Positions 35,677 through 45,930 of a DNA stretch of 64,000 bases are shown piece after piece. Positions within the stretch are counted from its first letter, which is position 1, and each line of letters begins with the position of its first letter. Location of the stretch: assembly GCA_034090045.1 (NCBI GenBank), contig JAXDTI010000008.1:57497-121496 (forward strand), given 5' to 3'. The position numbers and the translations under genes are program-made. The stretch is from JAXDTI01 sp034090045 (GTDB taxonomy: Bacteria; Actinomycetota; Actinomycetes; Actinomycetales; Actinomycetaceae). The notes under the pieces were generated by a model. That model was not told the DNA's origin. It saw nothing but the letters and a program-made list of their open reading frames with translations, and searched no databases.

Positions 35677-35997
35677 CTAAAGCACAGTGAGCGCAATCGA
35701 ATTGATTATGCGAATCAAGAAATACAGAACAAAGAAAAGCACCAGGATTCCCAGGCGTAGCCCCACGTTTCCGACACGCACCGGCGGTATTAAACGATCA
35801 GCCAAATTCACAGGCGGATCTGTAACCTTATAAATAATGTTTGCCACCAGCATTAAAGCCCGGGGCGGGCGACTGTTGTGAGAGAAAAAAACTATCCACT
35901 CTATGAGCACTCTGACAAGCAGAATCATCCCGTAAAGGGACAGCAACTGGGCAAGCAGAAACAGCAGTGAAGCAACAATACTGCCAGCGATGAACAT
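35677..35997 (-). CDS. YggT-family membrane protein
   Basis: 106 aa with two hydrophobic YggT repeats (about residues 4-30 and 78-104) around a polar loop NSRPPRALMLVANIIYKVTDPPV. Between sepF and divIVA, the usual actinobacterial and firmicute place. Probably linked to septum or pole assembly; biochemical function unknown. Confidence 0.93.
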   Translation of the reverse strand: MFIAGSIVASLLFLLAQLLSLYGMILLVRVLIEWIVFFSHNSRPPRALMLVANIIYKVTDPPVNLADRLIPPVRVGNVGLRLGILVLFFVLYFLIRIINSIALTVL

Positions 35998-36013
35998 AAT
36001 TGGTGATTACCGA

Positions 36014-36448
36014 TCAGCGACCGAAAATACCGTGACGCTGCCTCTCAACTAGCGAGGTGTCAACTTTCACACTCGCCGGAGATAGCAGGAAAACCCTATT
36101 GGTCACTTTCTCGATATCACCATCGAGACCCAAGACCAGTCCGGAAGCGAAATCGATAAGCCGGCGAGCTTCGGCCTCCGAAATATCACTCAGATTCATA
36201 ATCACCGGAGTTCCGGCACGGAAAGCCTCACCGATAGCTGGTGCACCGTTGAAATCAGCTGGACGTACAGTGGCAATCCTGCCAATATGCCCATCAGCGT
36301 GTTGCTGTGTCACCCGAGGTCGCGGCAGTTCGGTAACCGAGGCGTACTCGGCATCGAACTCAGTGTCCGCCACGGTCTGAGCTAATTCGTCATCCTTGCC
36401 GGGACGCAGATCAAAAAAATCAAGCATTTTGGCTACTGCTCCAGCCAT
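36014..36448 (-). CDS. sepF: Cell division protein SepF
   Basis: 144 aa FtsZ membrane anchor. MAGAVAKMLDFFDL forms the amphipathic membrane-binding helix, followed by an acidic linker and the SepF core (PVIMNLSDISEAEARRLIDF, FLLSPASVKV). I chose the ATG at 36448 with GAGGAGGAACG just before it. In actinobacteria lacking FtsA, SepF is the main FtsZ tether; no ftsA is present here. Confidence 0.96.
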   Translation of the reverse strand: MAGAVAKMLDFFDLRPGKDDELAQTVADTEFDAEYASVTELPRPRVTQQHADGHIGRIATVRPADFNGAPAIGEAFRAGTPVIMNLSDISEAEARRLIDFASGLVLGLDGDIEKVTNRVFLLSPASVKVDTSLVERQRHGIFGR

Positions 36449-36551
36449 CGTTCCTCCTCGGATAAACATGTCGGTGTTGATAACAGATTATCTGTAAAAA
36501 CCGCGACACAGCTGGTAATATACCGGCGTGTTTCACAGCTGAAGCGCTTTT

Positions 36552-37313
36552 TCATGGCTGTTCGGGACGCTCCGGCAAGTCCGGGTCGTGAGACACCACC
36601 ACACCGGAGAAGCGTCCGGTGACACCATCTCTGCGATACGAGAACAATCGCGGCTCCTCATAGGTGCAACGCCGTGAAACAAAGGTTATTTTGAAGCCAG
36701 CGGTGCGCAGTTGTTGCACCACCCCGGAACGTAAATCCAGTGCCGGAGTGGATTCACGAGTCAATGACCAAGTAGCGGGCTCCAAACGTGCAACATGCTG
36801 CTGCAAGTCGTAGGGAACCTCATAGCATTGCCCGCAAATACACGGCCCCACCGCAGCATATATGCGGTTTGCGGGTACACCCATAACCCGAAATTGATAG
36901 GCAGCTTCTTTAACGATTCCGGTGGCAACTCCGGCTCTTCCGGCATGAACCACCCCGATTATCTGACCGTCATCGGAGCCAAAAAGCACCGGAACGCAGT
37001 CAGCGACCTGCACTCCGAGACCGGGAACCCGCAAACCGAGGCTGCGGAACTCCGAGCTGTCCAAAATTACGCCGTCCGCATCCGGCAGGTTTGCGGTGTA
37101 TCCAGGGCGTAGCCGCAACACCCGGTGCGAATGAACCTGGTGAAGCCACAGCACATCGGCTCCTACAGCCCGATTTACCCGGGCACGATTCGCAGCGACC
37201 GCCCGCTCGTCATCACCCACGTCTACCGACAGGTTCAGGGTGTTATAGGGCTCACTCGAAACCCCACCGGTGCGGTTCGTGAATACCGCGCGGGCTCTGC
37301 CGAGATTAAACAT
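36552..37313 (-). CDS. pgeF: Multicopper-type laccase-domain protein (YfiH/PgeF family)
   Basis: 253 aa. Zn/Cu-site residues are seen in LHQVHS, VADCVPVLF and VVHAGRAGV. Family members are now known as purine nucleoside phosphorylases and as a peptidoglycan-editing factor. It follows ftsZ by 9 nt. YggS, often between pgeF and sepF, is absent from this locus. Confidence 0.9.
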   Translation of the reverse strand: MFNLGRARAVFTNRTGGVSSEPYNTLNLSVDVGDDERAVAANRARVNRAVGADVLWLHQVHSHRVLRLRPGYTANLPDADGVILDSSEFRSLGLRVPGLGVQVADCVPVLFGSDDGQIIGVVHAGRAGVATGIVKEAAYQFRVMGVPANRIYAAVGPCICGQCYEVPYDLQQHVARLEPATWSLTRESTPALDLRSGVVQQLRTAGFKITFVSRRCTYEEPRLFSYRRDGVTGRFSGVVVSHDPDLPERPEQP

Positions 37314-37322
37314 CGGTTTCGC

Positions 37323-38648
37323 TCACCTGAGAAAATCAGGAACATCCAGGTCGTCGTCAGCTCCGTCATCATCGAAAATCCTGGGCATTTCCAACCTGTT
37401 GCCGTAGTAGCTGGTCGGTTTAACCGCTTTATTTGGTTTTTCTGCGACGGGTTGTGGAGCTTTCGCAATCGGCAACACGCCGTCATCGGGCTCGGTTTCC
37501 TCCGGCTTTTCAGCTGGTGGCTCAGTTTTAACGGCAGCGGTGTAATCCACCGACACCCCACCGAGCGGACGAGAAGAAACGGGAGCGCCGACCGGCTTCT
37601 CGGCGCGATGTGCCGGGGCGCTACGGGTGGAATCGGTATGGAAAATCGGTGACTGCCCGGAGGTCGGTGTCGCGGCTTTTACCTGTGGCTTTGCCGGAGC
37701 CTTGGAATCGAATCCGGCAGCAATCACGGTAACTCGCATCTCGTCACCGAAGGAATCGTCAATGTCCTGACCGACAATGATATTGGCTTCACTATGGACA
37801 GCCTCTCGAACCAGGGTCGCTGCCTGTACTACCTCTTTGAGACCCATATTCGAGCCGCCCTGAATAAAGAGCAGCGCGGCATGTGCCCCATCTATTGAAG
37901 CCTCCAATAGCGGGGAGGCAATAGCCATCTCTGCTGCACGCAGTGCCCGATCCTCGCCGGTAGCTGCACCGATACCCATGAGAGCGGTGCCGGCATCTTT
38001 CAGTACCGAACGCACATCCGCGAAGTCAACGTTTACCACGGCCGGGGAGGTAATCAAATCGGTGATGCCCTGAACACCCGAGCGTAGCACCTCATCAGCG
38101 GCACGGAAAGCGTCCTCCACTGAGATGTCTGGGTCGGAAATCTCAAGTAGCCGCTCATTCGGGATTACTATGAGGGCATCAACCTGGTCGCGTAGCTCCT
38201 CAATACCGGCTTCGGCCTGTCGCATACGGCGCGCACCCTCATACTCGAAGGGTTTCGTAACGACACCGATTGTTAGTGCGCCAGACTCCCGCGCTAAACG
38301 GGCAACTACCGGGGCACCGCCGGTTCCGGTTCCACCACCCTCGCCGGCAGTAACAAACACCATGTCGGCTCCGGCCAGAATCTCGGCGATAGCCTCCTCG
38401 TTGTCGCTGGCAGAACGCTTACCGACCTCGGGATCAGCTCCGGCCCCCAGGCCGCGAGTCTCCTCTCTCCCGATGTCGAGCTTCACATCGGCATCCGAAA
38501 TCATTAGCGCTTGCGCATCGGTGTTTATGGCGACGAACTCAACACCCTCCAAGTTGACCTCGACCATCCGGTTTACAGCATTAACGCCGCCACCGCCGAT
38601 TCCAACGACCTTTATATTTGCGATATAGGTATCTTCAGGTACCGCCAT
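37323..38648 (-). CDS. ftsZ: Cell division protein FtsZ
   Basis: Tubulin-like GTPase forming the division ring; 441 aa. The GTP-binding tubulin signature GGGTGTG is at residues 104-110, and the T7 loop NVDFADV is present. A long Pro/Ala-rich linker (about 320-425) leads to the conserved C-terminal peptide DDDLDVPDFLR that binds SepF and other partners. The 151 bp before it could hold a promoter, but I could not identify one. Confidence 0.98.
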   Translation of the reverse strand: MAVPEDTYIANIKVVGIGGGGVNAVNRMVEVNLEGVEFVAINTDAQALMISDADVKLDIGREETRGLGAGADPEVGKRSASDNEEAIAEILAGADMVFVTAGEGGGTGTGGAPVVARLARESGALTIGVVTKPFEYEGARRMRQAEAGIEELRDQVDALIVIPNERLLEISDPDISVEDAFRAADEVLRSGVQGITDLITSPAVVNVDFADVRSVLKDAGTALMGIGAATGEDRALRAAEMAIASPLLEASIDGAHAALLFIQGGSNMGLKEVVQAATLVREAVHSEANIIVGQDIDDSFGDEMRVTVIAAGFDSKAPAKPQVKAATPTSGQSPIFHTDSTRSAPAHRAEKPVGAPVSSRPLGGVSVDYTAAVKTEPPAEKPEETEPDDGVLPIAKAPQPVAEKPNKAVKPTSYYGNRLEMPRIFDDDGADDDLDVPDFLR

Positions 38649-38799
38649 TATTCCCTCTCCAAAGGCTGAAGTTCCACTTGAGAGTTACGGTTATTCCGTC
38701 CTCTAGCCGCGCAAATGGTATCGGCTGGAATGCGCGTGGACGAGTGAAATGCTGGCGTGTCGGGCAAAAGCTTCCCGAAACTGACCCGCGGCACTAGTA

Positions 38800-39636
38800 T
38801 CAGATACGCGCTGAAGGATGAATCGGGTCGGTGACATCAAACACTTTGCCGGGCTGATCCAAAAGCAGACCAATAACCTTTGCCTTCAAATCACCGCGAG
38901 ACGTATCCCCCCAAATAATCTGTCGAGAATCGGCGAGCGTAATCTTTACCAGCTGCGGGTTCGTCGCATCAATCGCCAACACTTCGCTGCGCACCTCCTT
39001 TGGCAACACCGCCATCACCGAAGCGGCAGTTTTCCCTCCAGCGCGGGAATCTAACATGGCTTTCGGCAGTTCAGGATCGGTCGCGGCATCCGGAACCATA
39101 AGCATCCCTGAGGGATCAACAATCCACTCCTGCCCCTTGAGCTGGGCGCGGAGCAGTGGAATACGCGATGTTACTGAAATACGAAAACCGTTCGGGAGGG
39201 CGCGTCGCACCTCAACAGTATCGACCCAGGTAATCTCGGAGACCGCAGCGGAAACCCGGTTATGCGAAATGCGCATTATTGACTGTCCCTTGAAACGAGA
39301 GAGCTTCTCCATGACCGCATTTTGACTGATATGCGAGTCAGCACCCGAGACCGCTACCGCAGACATACGCAGCTGAAAAACCGGGGAAAAGAACAGGAGA
39401 TAGGACAGGGCAGCCATCGCCAAGAGAATAGCCAAAAACACGAAACGACGGCGCCACCGTAACTTTGCCGACGCACCACGCATCTTTCGCAGACGCTGTT
39501 GCAGTGAATCATCGACCTGCTCATCTGTCTTTGGAGGCAACTCTGTGAGGTTGGCGCCTACCCAAGGGCGCGGGCGGTGACGCTGTGCCTCGACGGTGTA
39601 GTTGCGACGCTGAACAGGCCGTTTCGGTTTACGCAT
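38800..39636 (-). CDS. ftsQ: Cell division protein FtsQ
   Basis: 278 aa bitopic membrane protein of the divisome: cytoplasmic basic N-terminus (about 65 residues), one transmembrane segment FVFLAILLAMAALSYLLFF, then the extracytoplasmic POTRA domain (FQLRMSAVAVSGADSHIS) and FtsQ core. The ATG at 39636 overlaps the murC stop by 8 nt. Confidence 0.94.
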   Translation of the reverse strand: MRKPKRPVQRRNYTVEAQRHRPRPWVGANLTELPPKTDEQVDDSLQQRLRKMRGASAKLRWRRRFVFLAILLAMAALSYLLFFSPVFQLRMSAVAVSGADSHISQNAVMEKLSRFKGQSIMRISHNRVSAAVSEITWVDTVEVRRALPNGFRISVTSRIPLLRAQLKGQEWIVDPSGMLMVPDAATDPELPKAMLDSRAGGKTAASVMAVLPKEVRSEVLAIDATNPQLVKITLADSRQIIWGDTSRGDLKAKVIGLLLDQPGKVFDVTDPIHPSARI

Positions 39637-41032
39637 TAGCTGGGAACCTCTCGCGCAGTCGCTCAACAATCACGGATCCCGCTTGCGTCACCGAACCGGC
39701 TCCCACTGTGAGCAACAGATCACCAGGTTCTGCCTGGTCAGCCAGATATATAGCCGCCTCTTCCAAATTTGGGATCAAGACCGAACCGGGAACACCCTCA
39801 GCTATGAGGGCAGCATCCACACCCGGAATCGGATCCTCACGAGCCGCGTAAATATCGGTGAACACCGCCAGGTCAGCTTGAGTGAAAACAGCCGCGAAAC
39901 GCTGAGCAAAATCGCGAGTACGCGAATACAGGTGCGGTTGAAAGAGAGTCAGAACCCTGGCATTACCTGCAACTGTTCGAGCCTGTTTGAGAAGCTCCTC
40001 CACCTCGGTCGGATGGTGGGCGTAGTCATCGAAAACGCGGATCCTGGCAACCTCGCCACGTTTTTCAAAACGCCTCTCGGCACCCCTGAATTCCGCCAGA
40101 CCGGCTAGCAATAAATCAGGATTGACGCCGAGGAAATCCCCAGCCAAGAAAGCTGCCGCCCCATCAGCCAGATTGTGTTGGCCGGGCAGGTTCACACGCA
40201 ATGTCACCGGAGCTGAACCCGGTTGCTGAAGCGTGCCCGAGACCCCCGAGGAATCGGAGCTGTCCAGTTTCAACTGCACATACTCGTCTACGGCCGCCGG
40301 TTCGGAGCCTGGGGCAGCAAAACCGTAGCCAATAACCTGGACATCCGGCTGACGCTGGAAACCCAGTTTCAAGGTCTCTCGCACCCCGGAATCATCAGTG
40401 CAGCAGATTATGGCACCCCGCTGTCGAACCCGGCCGAGAAAAGCAGCAAAGGTTTCACGCAGATCCTGCTCATCACGGTAGTTATCGAGATGATCAGCCT
40501 CGATGTTCGTCACCACTGCAACCAGCGGAGAATAATTCAGGAACGATCTGTCAGATTCGTCTGCTTCCGCAATCAGAAATCTGCCGGAACCAAGATGCCC
40601 GCCATCATGAAAGTTTCGGATGGTGCCACCTATCGCATAGGAGGGGTCAGTATTGGCTTCCACCAGCATGGTGGCAAGCATAGCTGAGGTTGTTGTTTTC
40701 CCGTGGGCACCGGCAATAGCGATAAAGTCTCGACCTTCAGCGGCAATAGCGAGCGCCTGGGAACGATGAATCACCCGCTGACCACGTTTTCGAGCAGCAG
40801 CAAGCTCCGGGTCAGAATCCCGAATAGCGGTCGAGACAACGATCGTGGCAAGCGGCGGCACTCGATCTGGATCGTGCCCTACCCAGATGGTTATCCCCTG
40901 TGCAGCTATTCGCCGCAAAGCCTCGGATTCTGTTCTATCCGAGCCGGTGATTTCATTCCCAGCTGCCGCCAGAAGTTCGGCCACAACACTCATTCCTGCT
41001 CCACCTGCGCCTATGAAATGATATTGACTCAT
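39629..41032 (-). CDS. murC: UDP-N-acetylmuramate-L-alanine ligase
   Basis: 467 aa Mur ligase adding the first L-Ala to UDP-MurNAc. Rossmann motif GAGGAGMSVVAELL at the N-terminus, ATP P-loop GAHGKTTTSAM, and the FDDYAHHPTEVE motif late in the protein. It overlaps murG upstream by 4 nt and ftsQ downstream by 8 nt. Confidence 0.97.
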   Translation of the reverse strand: MSQYHFIGAGGAGMSVVAELLAAAGNEITGSDRTESEALRRIAAQGITIWVGHDPDRVPPLATIVVSTAIRDSDPELAAARKRGQRVIHRSQALAIAAEGRDFIAIAGAHGKTTTSAMLATMLVEANTDPSYAIGGTIRNFHDGGHLGSGRFLIAEADESDRSFLNYSPLVAVVTNIEADHLDNYRDEQDLRETFAAFLGRVRQRGAIICCTDDSGVRETLKLGFQRQPDVQVIGYGFAAPGSEPAAVDEYVQLKLDSSDSSGVSGTLQQPGSAPVTLRVNLPGQHNLADGAAAFLAGDFLGVNPDLLLAGLAEFRGAERRFEKRGEVARIRVFDDYAHHPTEVEELLKQARTVAGNARVLTLFQPHLYSRTRDFAQRFAAVFTQADLAVFTDIYAAREDPIPGVDAALIAEGVPGSVLIPNLEEAAIYLADQAEPGDLLLTVGAGSVTQAGSVIVERLRERFPANA

Positions 41033-42156
41033 TTAGCATCAGCTCCATTCACGAGACGCCCCAGCAGCGAAACAATCTGTTCATCCGCGTCAGCCCGACG
41101 CAGCGGCTCCAAAGCCCGGGACATATTAGCTATCCGCTCACCGTCAAGAAGCATCTCAACCACGTCACGAACATTTTCGGGACCAAAATCCGCGTTACTC
41201 ACCAGGAGGGCACCACCGGCAGACACTGCTGCCGCCGCATTCAATGCCTGCTCTCCGTTACCGATAGCTAGCGGAACATACAGTGCCGGCAAGGCGAGGG
41301 CACAGTTCTCGGAGACGGTAGCCGCACCCGCTCGGCAAACCATCGTATCGGCAGCCGCGAGAGCCAGCTCCATCTCGTTGAGATACTCCAAAACCAAATA
41401 GTTGTCTCTGCCCGCGAAAACCTGCTGAACATCGGCTGCTTTACCACGACCACAAATGTGAATCACATTTAGTGTCTGAGGAATAGCGCCAGCTGCAGCA
41501 CACACCACCTCGTTTAGATGTGCGGCTCCCAACGACCCGCCGGTAATCAGTAGCACCGGCAACTGGTCATCGAGTCCGAAATGCCGGCAGGCGGCAGTGC
41601 GAGCCTGCTGACGCTGCTGAACACAAGCCTCAGCTAACGCCTTTATCTCAGGTTTCAAAGGCAACCCGGTAACCTCGGTTATTCCATGGCGAGCCGAAAG
41701 TTTAGTTCCGGGAAAAGTCAAGGCTACCGCAGCTGCGGAACGCGCCCCGAGCCTGTTCGCCATTCCGGGTTTCGCGTTCTGTTCATGAATCAACACCGGA
41801 ACACCCAACCTGCGAGCAGCAATATAGACAGGTGCGGATACATAGCCCCCGAACCCGATTATCGCCTCCGGACGGGTTTGCTCAATCAGCTCCTTAGCGC
41901 GCCGTAAAGCAGCCGTTATTCGCGCCGGGAAACGCAGTGCAGCCATCCCCGGACGGCGCGGAAAAGGAACCCTGGGCAAAGTGAGCAGTTCGAAACCGTA
42001 TCGAGGAATCAAATCTGATTCCAAACCCTCAGCTGTTCCGACAATCGAGACTCCTGCCCCACTGTCACGCAGTAAGTGCGCCACCGACAGCAGTGGCATC
42101 ACATGGCCAGCGGTACCGCCGCCAGCGAGTAGCACCCTGTTCAATTGCCCGCTCAT
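41029..42156 (-). CDS. murG: UDP-GlcNAc:lipid I N-acetylglucosaminyltransferase
   Basis: 375 aa GT-B transferase making lipid II at the inner face of the membrane. GGGTAGHVMPLL glycine loop, GGYVSAP, ITGGSLGAAHLN and the CRAGAATVSE acceptor region are visible. Coupled to ftsW and murC by 4-nt overlaps. Confidence 0.97.
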   Translation of the reverse strand: MSGQLNRVLLAGGGTAGHVMPLLSVAHLLRDSGAGVSIVGTAEGLESDLIPRYGFELLTLPRVPFPRRPGMAALRFPARITAALRRAKELIEQTRPEAIIGFGGYVSAPVYIAARRLGVPVLIHEQNAKPGMANRLGARSAAAVALTFPGTKLSARHGITEVTGLPLKPEIKALAEACVQQRQQARTAACRHFGLDDQLPVLLITGGSLGAAHLNEVVCAAAGAIPQTLNVIHICGRGKAADVQQVFAGRDNYLVLEYLNEMELALAAADTMVCRAGAATVSENCALALPALYVPLAIGNGEQALNAAAAVSAGGALLVSNADFGPENVRDVVEMLLDGERIANMSRALEPLRRADADEQIVSLLGRLVNGADAK

Positions 42157-43412
42157 TTGTTCTCACCACTCACTGTTGCCGCCACAGATTTAGAAAACAG
42201 GCTCCCGCGTCTCAAGGATAGTTGCGCCCCCGGAACCGCACGGGCGAAAGCCAGCGCCACCCCCAGAGCCATAAGTGTCGAAATCATTGCTGAACCGCCA
42301 GAAGAAAGCAACGGCAGTGGAATCCCCAGAACCGGTATCAGCCCGATAACCACAGCGATATTAACCAGCGCCTGCACGATTATCCAGGCGGAAATGCCGG
42401 TTACCGCAATCTGGGCAGCCAGCGATCGAGAACGCTTAATCAAAGTCACTAAACCGTATCCGAGCAGAACAAACAATCCGATGACCAGCAGCGTACCGAC
42501 CAAACCAAACTCTTCTCCGAGAATGGCGAGAATGAAATCGGTGTGGGCTTCCGGCAAGTAGTTCCATTTCTGTCGGGATGCACCCGGACCGATACCGGTT
42601 AGCCCGCCGGTCCCCAAACCGTACTGGGCTCTGATTGACTGAAGGTCAGCGCCCAGCGGATCCACCTCCCCGCCGGGCAGGAACGATGCCACCCGCCGAC
42701 GTCTGGAAGGCGAAGAAACAATGGCGGCAGTCAAAACCATTATTAACGCTGCAGAACCAAAGAAAAACCATTTTTTCGGAGCACCGAAAACGAAGAGGAC
42801 AGTGGCAACCATAGCAATGAATATCAAAACCGTACCCAGGTCACCGCCACCACCGACGGTCGCTATTGCCGCAGCTGAAGGCAAAGCTATATAGAGCATC
42901 ACCTGCTTCAAAGAAGTAATGTCGAATCCCGGGCGTGAAATCAAATACGCCAACACCAACGCGAGCCCCAGCTTCAAAGGTTCGGAAGGCTGAATCTGGA
43001 ATCCAATGCCAATATCCAGCCAGTTGCGGTTACCATTCACCTCAGTCCCTAAGGGGGTGAACAGCACCACCAATTGCATTAACAGCGCCAACGCATAGAG
43101 CACCCATCCGAAAATAAAAAGCGCACGTATCCGAAGACGAGAAAGCATAAACATCAGGATAACCGCGAAAACCACTATTGCTGCCGGTTTCAGAAAGCTC
43201 AGATACGGGTTTTTATCGGCAGATAAATCCATAATTGTGGAAGCCGAAAACACCATAACCAAACCGAAAAGGGTCAGGATCAGAGTTGCTATTAGAATAA
43301 CCCGATAGCTGTGGGAGGGATCCCCGGAGACCCGGTCGATATAGGAGCGCAGCGCGACCTTTGCCTCAGAATCCTCCCGCTCCACGGTCAGCTTCGGCAG
43401 TCTCGGCATCAT
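42153..43412 (-). CDS. ftsW: SEDS-family peptidoglycan glycosyltransferase FtsW
   Basis: 419 aa with ten or so transmembrane helices. Septal glycan polymerase acting with FtsI. SEDS signatures include GNRNWLDIGIGFQIQPSE, YLPEAHTDFILAILGEEFG (catalytic Asp region) and GIPLPLLSSGGS. Overlaps murD and murG by 4 nt each. Confidence 0.97.
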   Translation of the reverse strand: MMPRLPKLTVEREDSEAKVALRSYIDRVSGDPSHSYRVILIATLILTLFGLVMVFSASTIMDLSADKNPYLSFLKPAAIVVFAVILMFMLSRLRIRALFIFGWVLYALALLMQLVVLFTPLGTEVNGNRNWLDIGIGFQIQPSEPLKLGLALVLAYLISRPGFDITSLKQVMLYIALPSAAAIATVGGGGDLGTVLIFIAMVATVLFVFGAPKKWFFFGSAALIMVLTAAIVSSPSRRRRVASFLPGGEVDPLGADLQSIRAQYGLGTGGLTGIGPGASRQKWNYLPEAHTDFILAILGEEFGLVGTLLVIGLFVLLGYGLVTLIKRSRSLAAQIAVTGISAWIIVQALVNIAVVIGLIPVLGIPLPLLSSGGSAMISTLMALGVALAFARAVPGAQLSLRRGSLFSKSVAATVSGENK

Positions 43413-44833
43413 TCCTCCAAAGCCGCTACTGCTGCGGCAAAGAGATCACCGCGCTGCCCATAGTTGTCGAATTGATCCCAGGACGCTGTTGCAGGAGCCA
43501 AAATCACGCTGCTGCCCGCGCCGGAGAGCGCAATCGCCTCGTGAACTACCGTGGACATTATGGCTTCCGGATCCTGTTCCGTGACAGCAACCACCGGCAA
43601 ATCTGGAGCTTCACGGGCAAAAGCCGAGAGGAAAGCACTCTGGTCAGCGCCTATCAAAACTGCTCCCCGCAGTACCGGGCGAACCTGGGCGACCAACTCA
43701 TCGAATTTTTGACCTTTAGCGTCACCGCCAACAATCCACACCACCGAGTGTGGAGGTAACCCAGCCAGCGAAGCCTCAGCGGCGTGAGCGTTAGTCGCCT
43801 TCGAGTCATCAATCCAGGTGATACCTGCCTGTTCACCAATAACCGCGCGGCGATGCGGTTTCGGCTGATAGCCACGCAACCCCTCAGCGACAGCGGCCGC
43901 CGGCACATTTACCGCCCGTGTCAATGCAGCTGCTGCCAGGGCATCAGTGAGAATCGGGGTTCCCGCAACGAAACCACCAAGATGTTTTAAATCAGCGAAA
44001 GTCGCCAACTCTATCGCCTCATCACGGCGTTTCTCAGTGAAAGCACGATCGACTATCAGATCATCGACCACGCCGAGCTGCGATATAGCCGGAGCCGCTG
44101 TGCTGATTCCGATAGCACGACACCCCTGCACCACATCGGCATTCATCACCATATCAAAAGTCTCAGGAGCTGCAACGTTATATATAGCGGCGATACGAGA
44201 ATGCTCATATATACGGGCTTTGTCTGCTCGATAGCTCTCAAAACTGCCGTGCCAATCAATATGGTCAGGAGAAACATTCAGACAGGCTGCCGCGCTCAGC
44301 GACAGTGACGGTGCCGAATGCAGCTGGAAACTGGAAAGCTCAACCACCAGGAAATCCCAGCCACCTCGTGCTGCCGCTATCACCAGCGGCTCACCAATAT
44401 TACCTACTGCCATAACCTCTAACCCGGCTGCGCGACCTATAGATTGAGCCATCGCCGCGGTAGTTGTCTTACCGTTAGTGCCGGTGACACCGACCCAGGG
44501 AACGTCAGCTGAGACGATTTCCGTTTGCACCCGCCAAGCCAGCTCGACTTCCCCCCAAATCTGCATGGGCAGAGAATACACCGGATGTGAAGGAGGAACA
44601 CCAGGAGAGATAACAATGATGCGTTGCGGATCGGAACCTATGAAATCGGCTGCCTGATGCGCATCCGTTAAACAGCGAATAGTTACACCGGGAAAGTCAC
44701 GAAGCGCCTGTTCAACCGCTGCTTCGTTGGAATCAACAGCAATCACATCGGCACCCGTAGTGGTAAGCACGTCGAGAGCAGCGAGCCCGGATTTACCGAG
44801 CCCGAAAATCGTAAAGGCGCCGTCGCGAATCAC
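43409..44833 (-). CDS. murD: UDP-N-acetylmuramoylalanine-D-glutamate ligase
   Basis: 474 aa from the GTG at 44833, which overlaps the mraY stop (GTGA) as other genes here do; longer readings would run back into mraY. N-terminal FGLGKSGLAAL, ATP loop GVTGTNGKTTTAAM, and WIDDSKATNAHA for the C-terminal domain. Adds D-Glu to UDP-MurNAc-L-Ala. Confidence 0.95.
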   Translation of the reverse strand: MIRDGAFTIFGLGKSGLAALDVLTTTGADVIAVDSNEAAVEQALRDFPGVTIRCLTDAHQAADFIGSDPQRIIVISPGVPPSHPVYSLPMQIWGEVELAWRVQTEIVSADVPWVGVTGTNGKTTTAAMAQSIGRAAGLEVMAVGNIGEPLVIAAARGGWDFLVVELSSFQLHSAPSLSLSAAACLNVSPDHIDWHGSFESYRADKARIYEHSRIAAIYNVAAPETFDMVMNADVVQGCRAIGISTAAPAISQLGVVDDLIVDRAFTEKRRDEAIELATFADLKHLGGFVAGTPILTDALAAAALTRAVNVPAAAVAEGLRGYQPKPHRRAVIGEQAGITWIDDSKATNAHAAEASLAGLPPHSVVWIVGGDAKGQKFDELVAQVRPVLRGAVLIGADQSAFLSAFAREAPDLPVVAVTEQDPEAIMSTVVHEAIALSGAGSSVILAPATASWDQFDNYGQRGDLFAAAVAALEE

Positions 44834-45930
44834 ACTACCTGCACCACCCATTCCGCATAGAAAATACCGATGCCGATTATTGCGAAAAGCCCGGCGATAA
44901 TCCAAAAACGCACCACGATGGTGACTTCCGGCCAGCCAAGCAACTCGAAATGGTGATGCAGCGGAGCCATTTTGAAAACCCGTTTATGTGTCATCTTGAA
45001 CACCCCGATCTGGATGACATCAGAGACCACAATAATGAAGAACAATCCCCCGATGACCAGCCCCAGGAACTCGGTATGAGTGAGAATCGTGAGACCGGCA
45101 AAGGCTCCACCCAAAGCGAGCGATCCGGTATCTCCCATGAAAATCTGGGCAGGTGAGGTATTCCACCATAGGAAACCGAAACAGGCACCGACAATCGCAA
45201 ACGAGATGATGGCTAAATCCAGCGGAGAGGACACCGAATAACACGCCTGCATAACTGAACCATCCAGATTGCTCGTGCAGGACTGATAGAACTGCCACAG
45301 ACCGACAACACCGTATGCGGCGAAAGCAAATAGGCTGGATCCGGTTGCTAAACCATCGAGCCCATCGGTGAGATTTACGCCATTTGACCAGGCGGTTATC
45401 AAAAAATTTATCCAAATAATCGCAGTCACCACAACCAGCAAACCAACCATCCCACCGGTGAACTGTGCCGGAGAGATATCTCGAACCACCGAAATCGCCA
45501 GCGATGCCGGGTGCATTCCATTTTCGTCAACCAAGAGCAGTGCGAGAACAGCAAAAACCACACCCACCAGCAGTTGCAACACGATTTTTGCTGCGGCATT
45601 CAATCCGAGAGAACGATGCTTTGTTATCTTAATAAAGTCATCGAGAAAACCTATAGCCCCCAAACCGAGGAAGAGCAGCATCAGTAGCGAGCCGGAGAGT
45701 GTCGGCGCGGAACGCAAAAAAAGATGGGCACATAACCAGCCCAGCACAGTTGCGAGCATAATCATCAAGCCCCCCATAGTCGGGGTGCCACGTTTTAGAT
45801 AGTGCGCGGTCGGACCATCCTGGCGAATGAATTGACCATATTGACGAGCATGAAGGAACTTGATCAGCAGCGGCGTACCCACGAGGGACACCACCAGCGA
45901 TACTGCTATAGCCAGTGCCAGCGCTACCAT
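44830..45930 (-). CDS. mraY: Phospho-N-acetylmuramoyl-pentapeptide transferase
   Basis: 366 aa, about ten transmembrane helices; makes lipid I. Catalytic Asp motifs DDFIKI (N-terminal), NLTDGLDGLA and the cytosolic HHHFELLGWPE loop are intact. The ATG overlaps the murF stop (TAATG). Confidence 0.97.
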   Translation of the reverse strand: MVALALAIAVSLVVSLVGTPLLIKFLHARQYGQFIRQDGPTAHYLKRGTPTMGGLMIMLATVLGWLCAHLFLRSAPTLSGSLLMLLFLGLGAIGFLDDFIKITKHRSLGLNAAAKIVLQLLVGVVFAVLALLLVDENGMHPASLAISVVRDISPAQFTGGMVGLLVVVTAIIWINFLITAWSNGVNLTDGLDGLATGSSLFAFAAYGVVGLWQFYQSCTSNLDGSVMQACYSVSSPLDLAIISFAIVGACFGFLWWNTSPAQIFMGDTGSLALGGAFAGLTILTHTEFLGLVIGGLFFIIVVSDVIQIGVFKMTHKRVFKMAPLHHHFELLGWPEVTIVVRFWIIAGLFAIIGIGIFYAEWVVQVV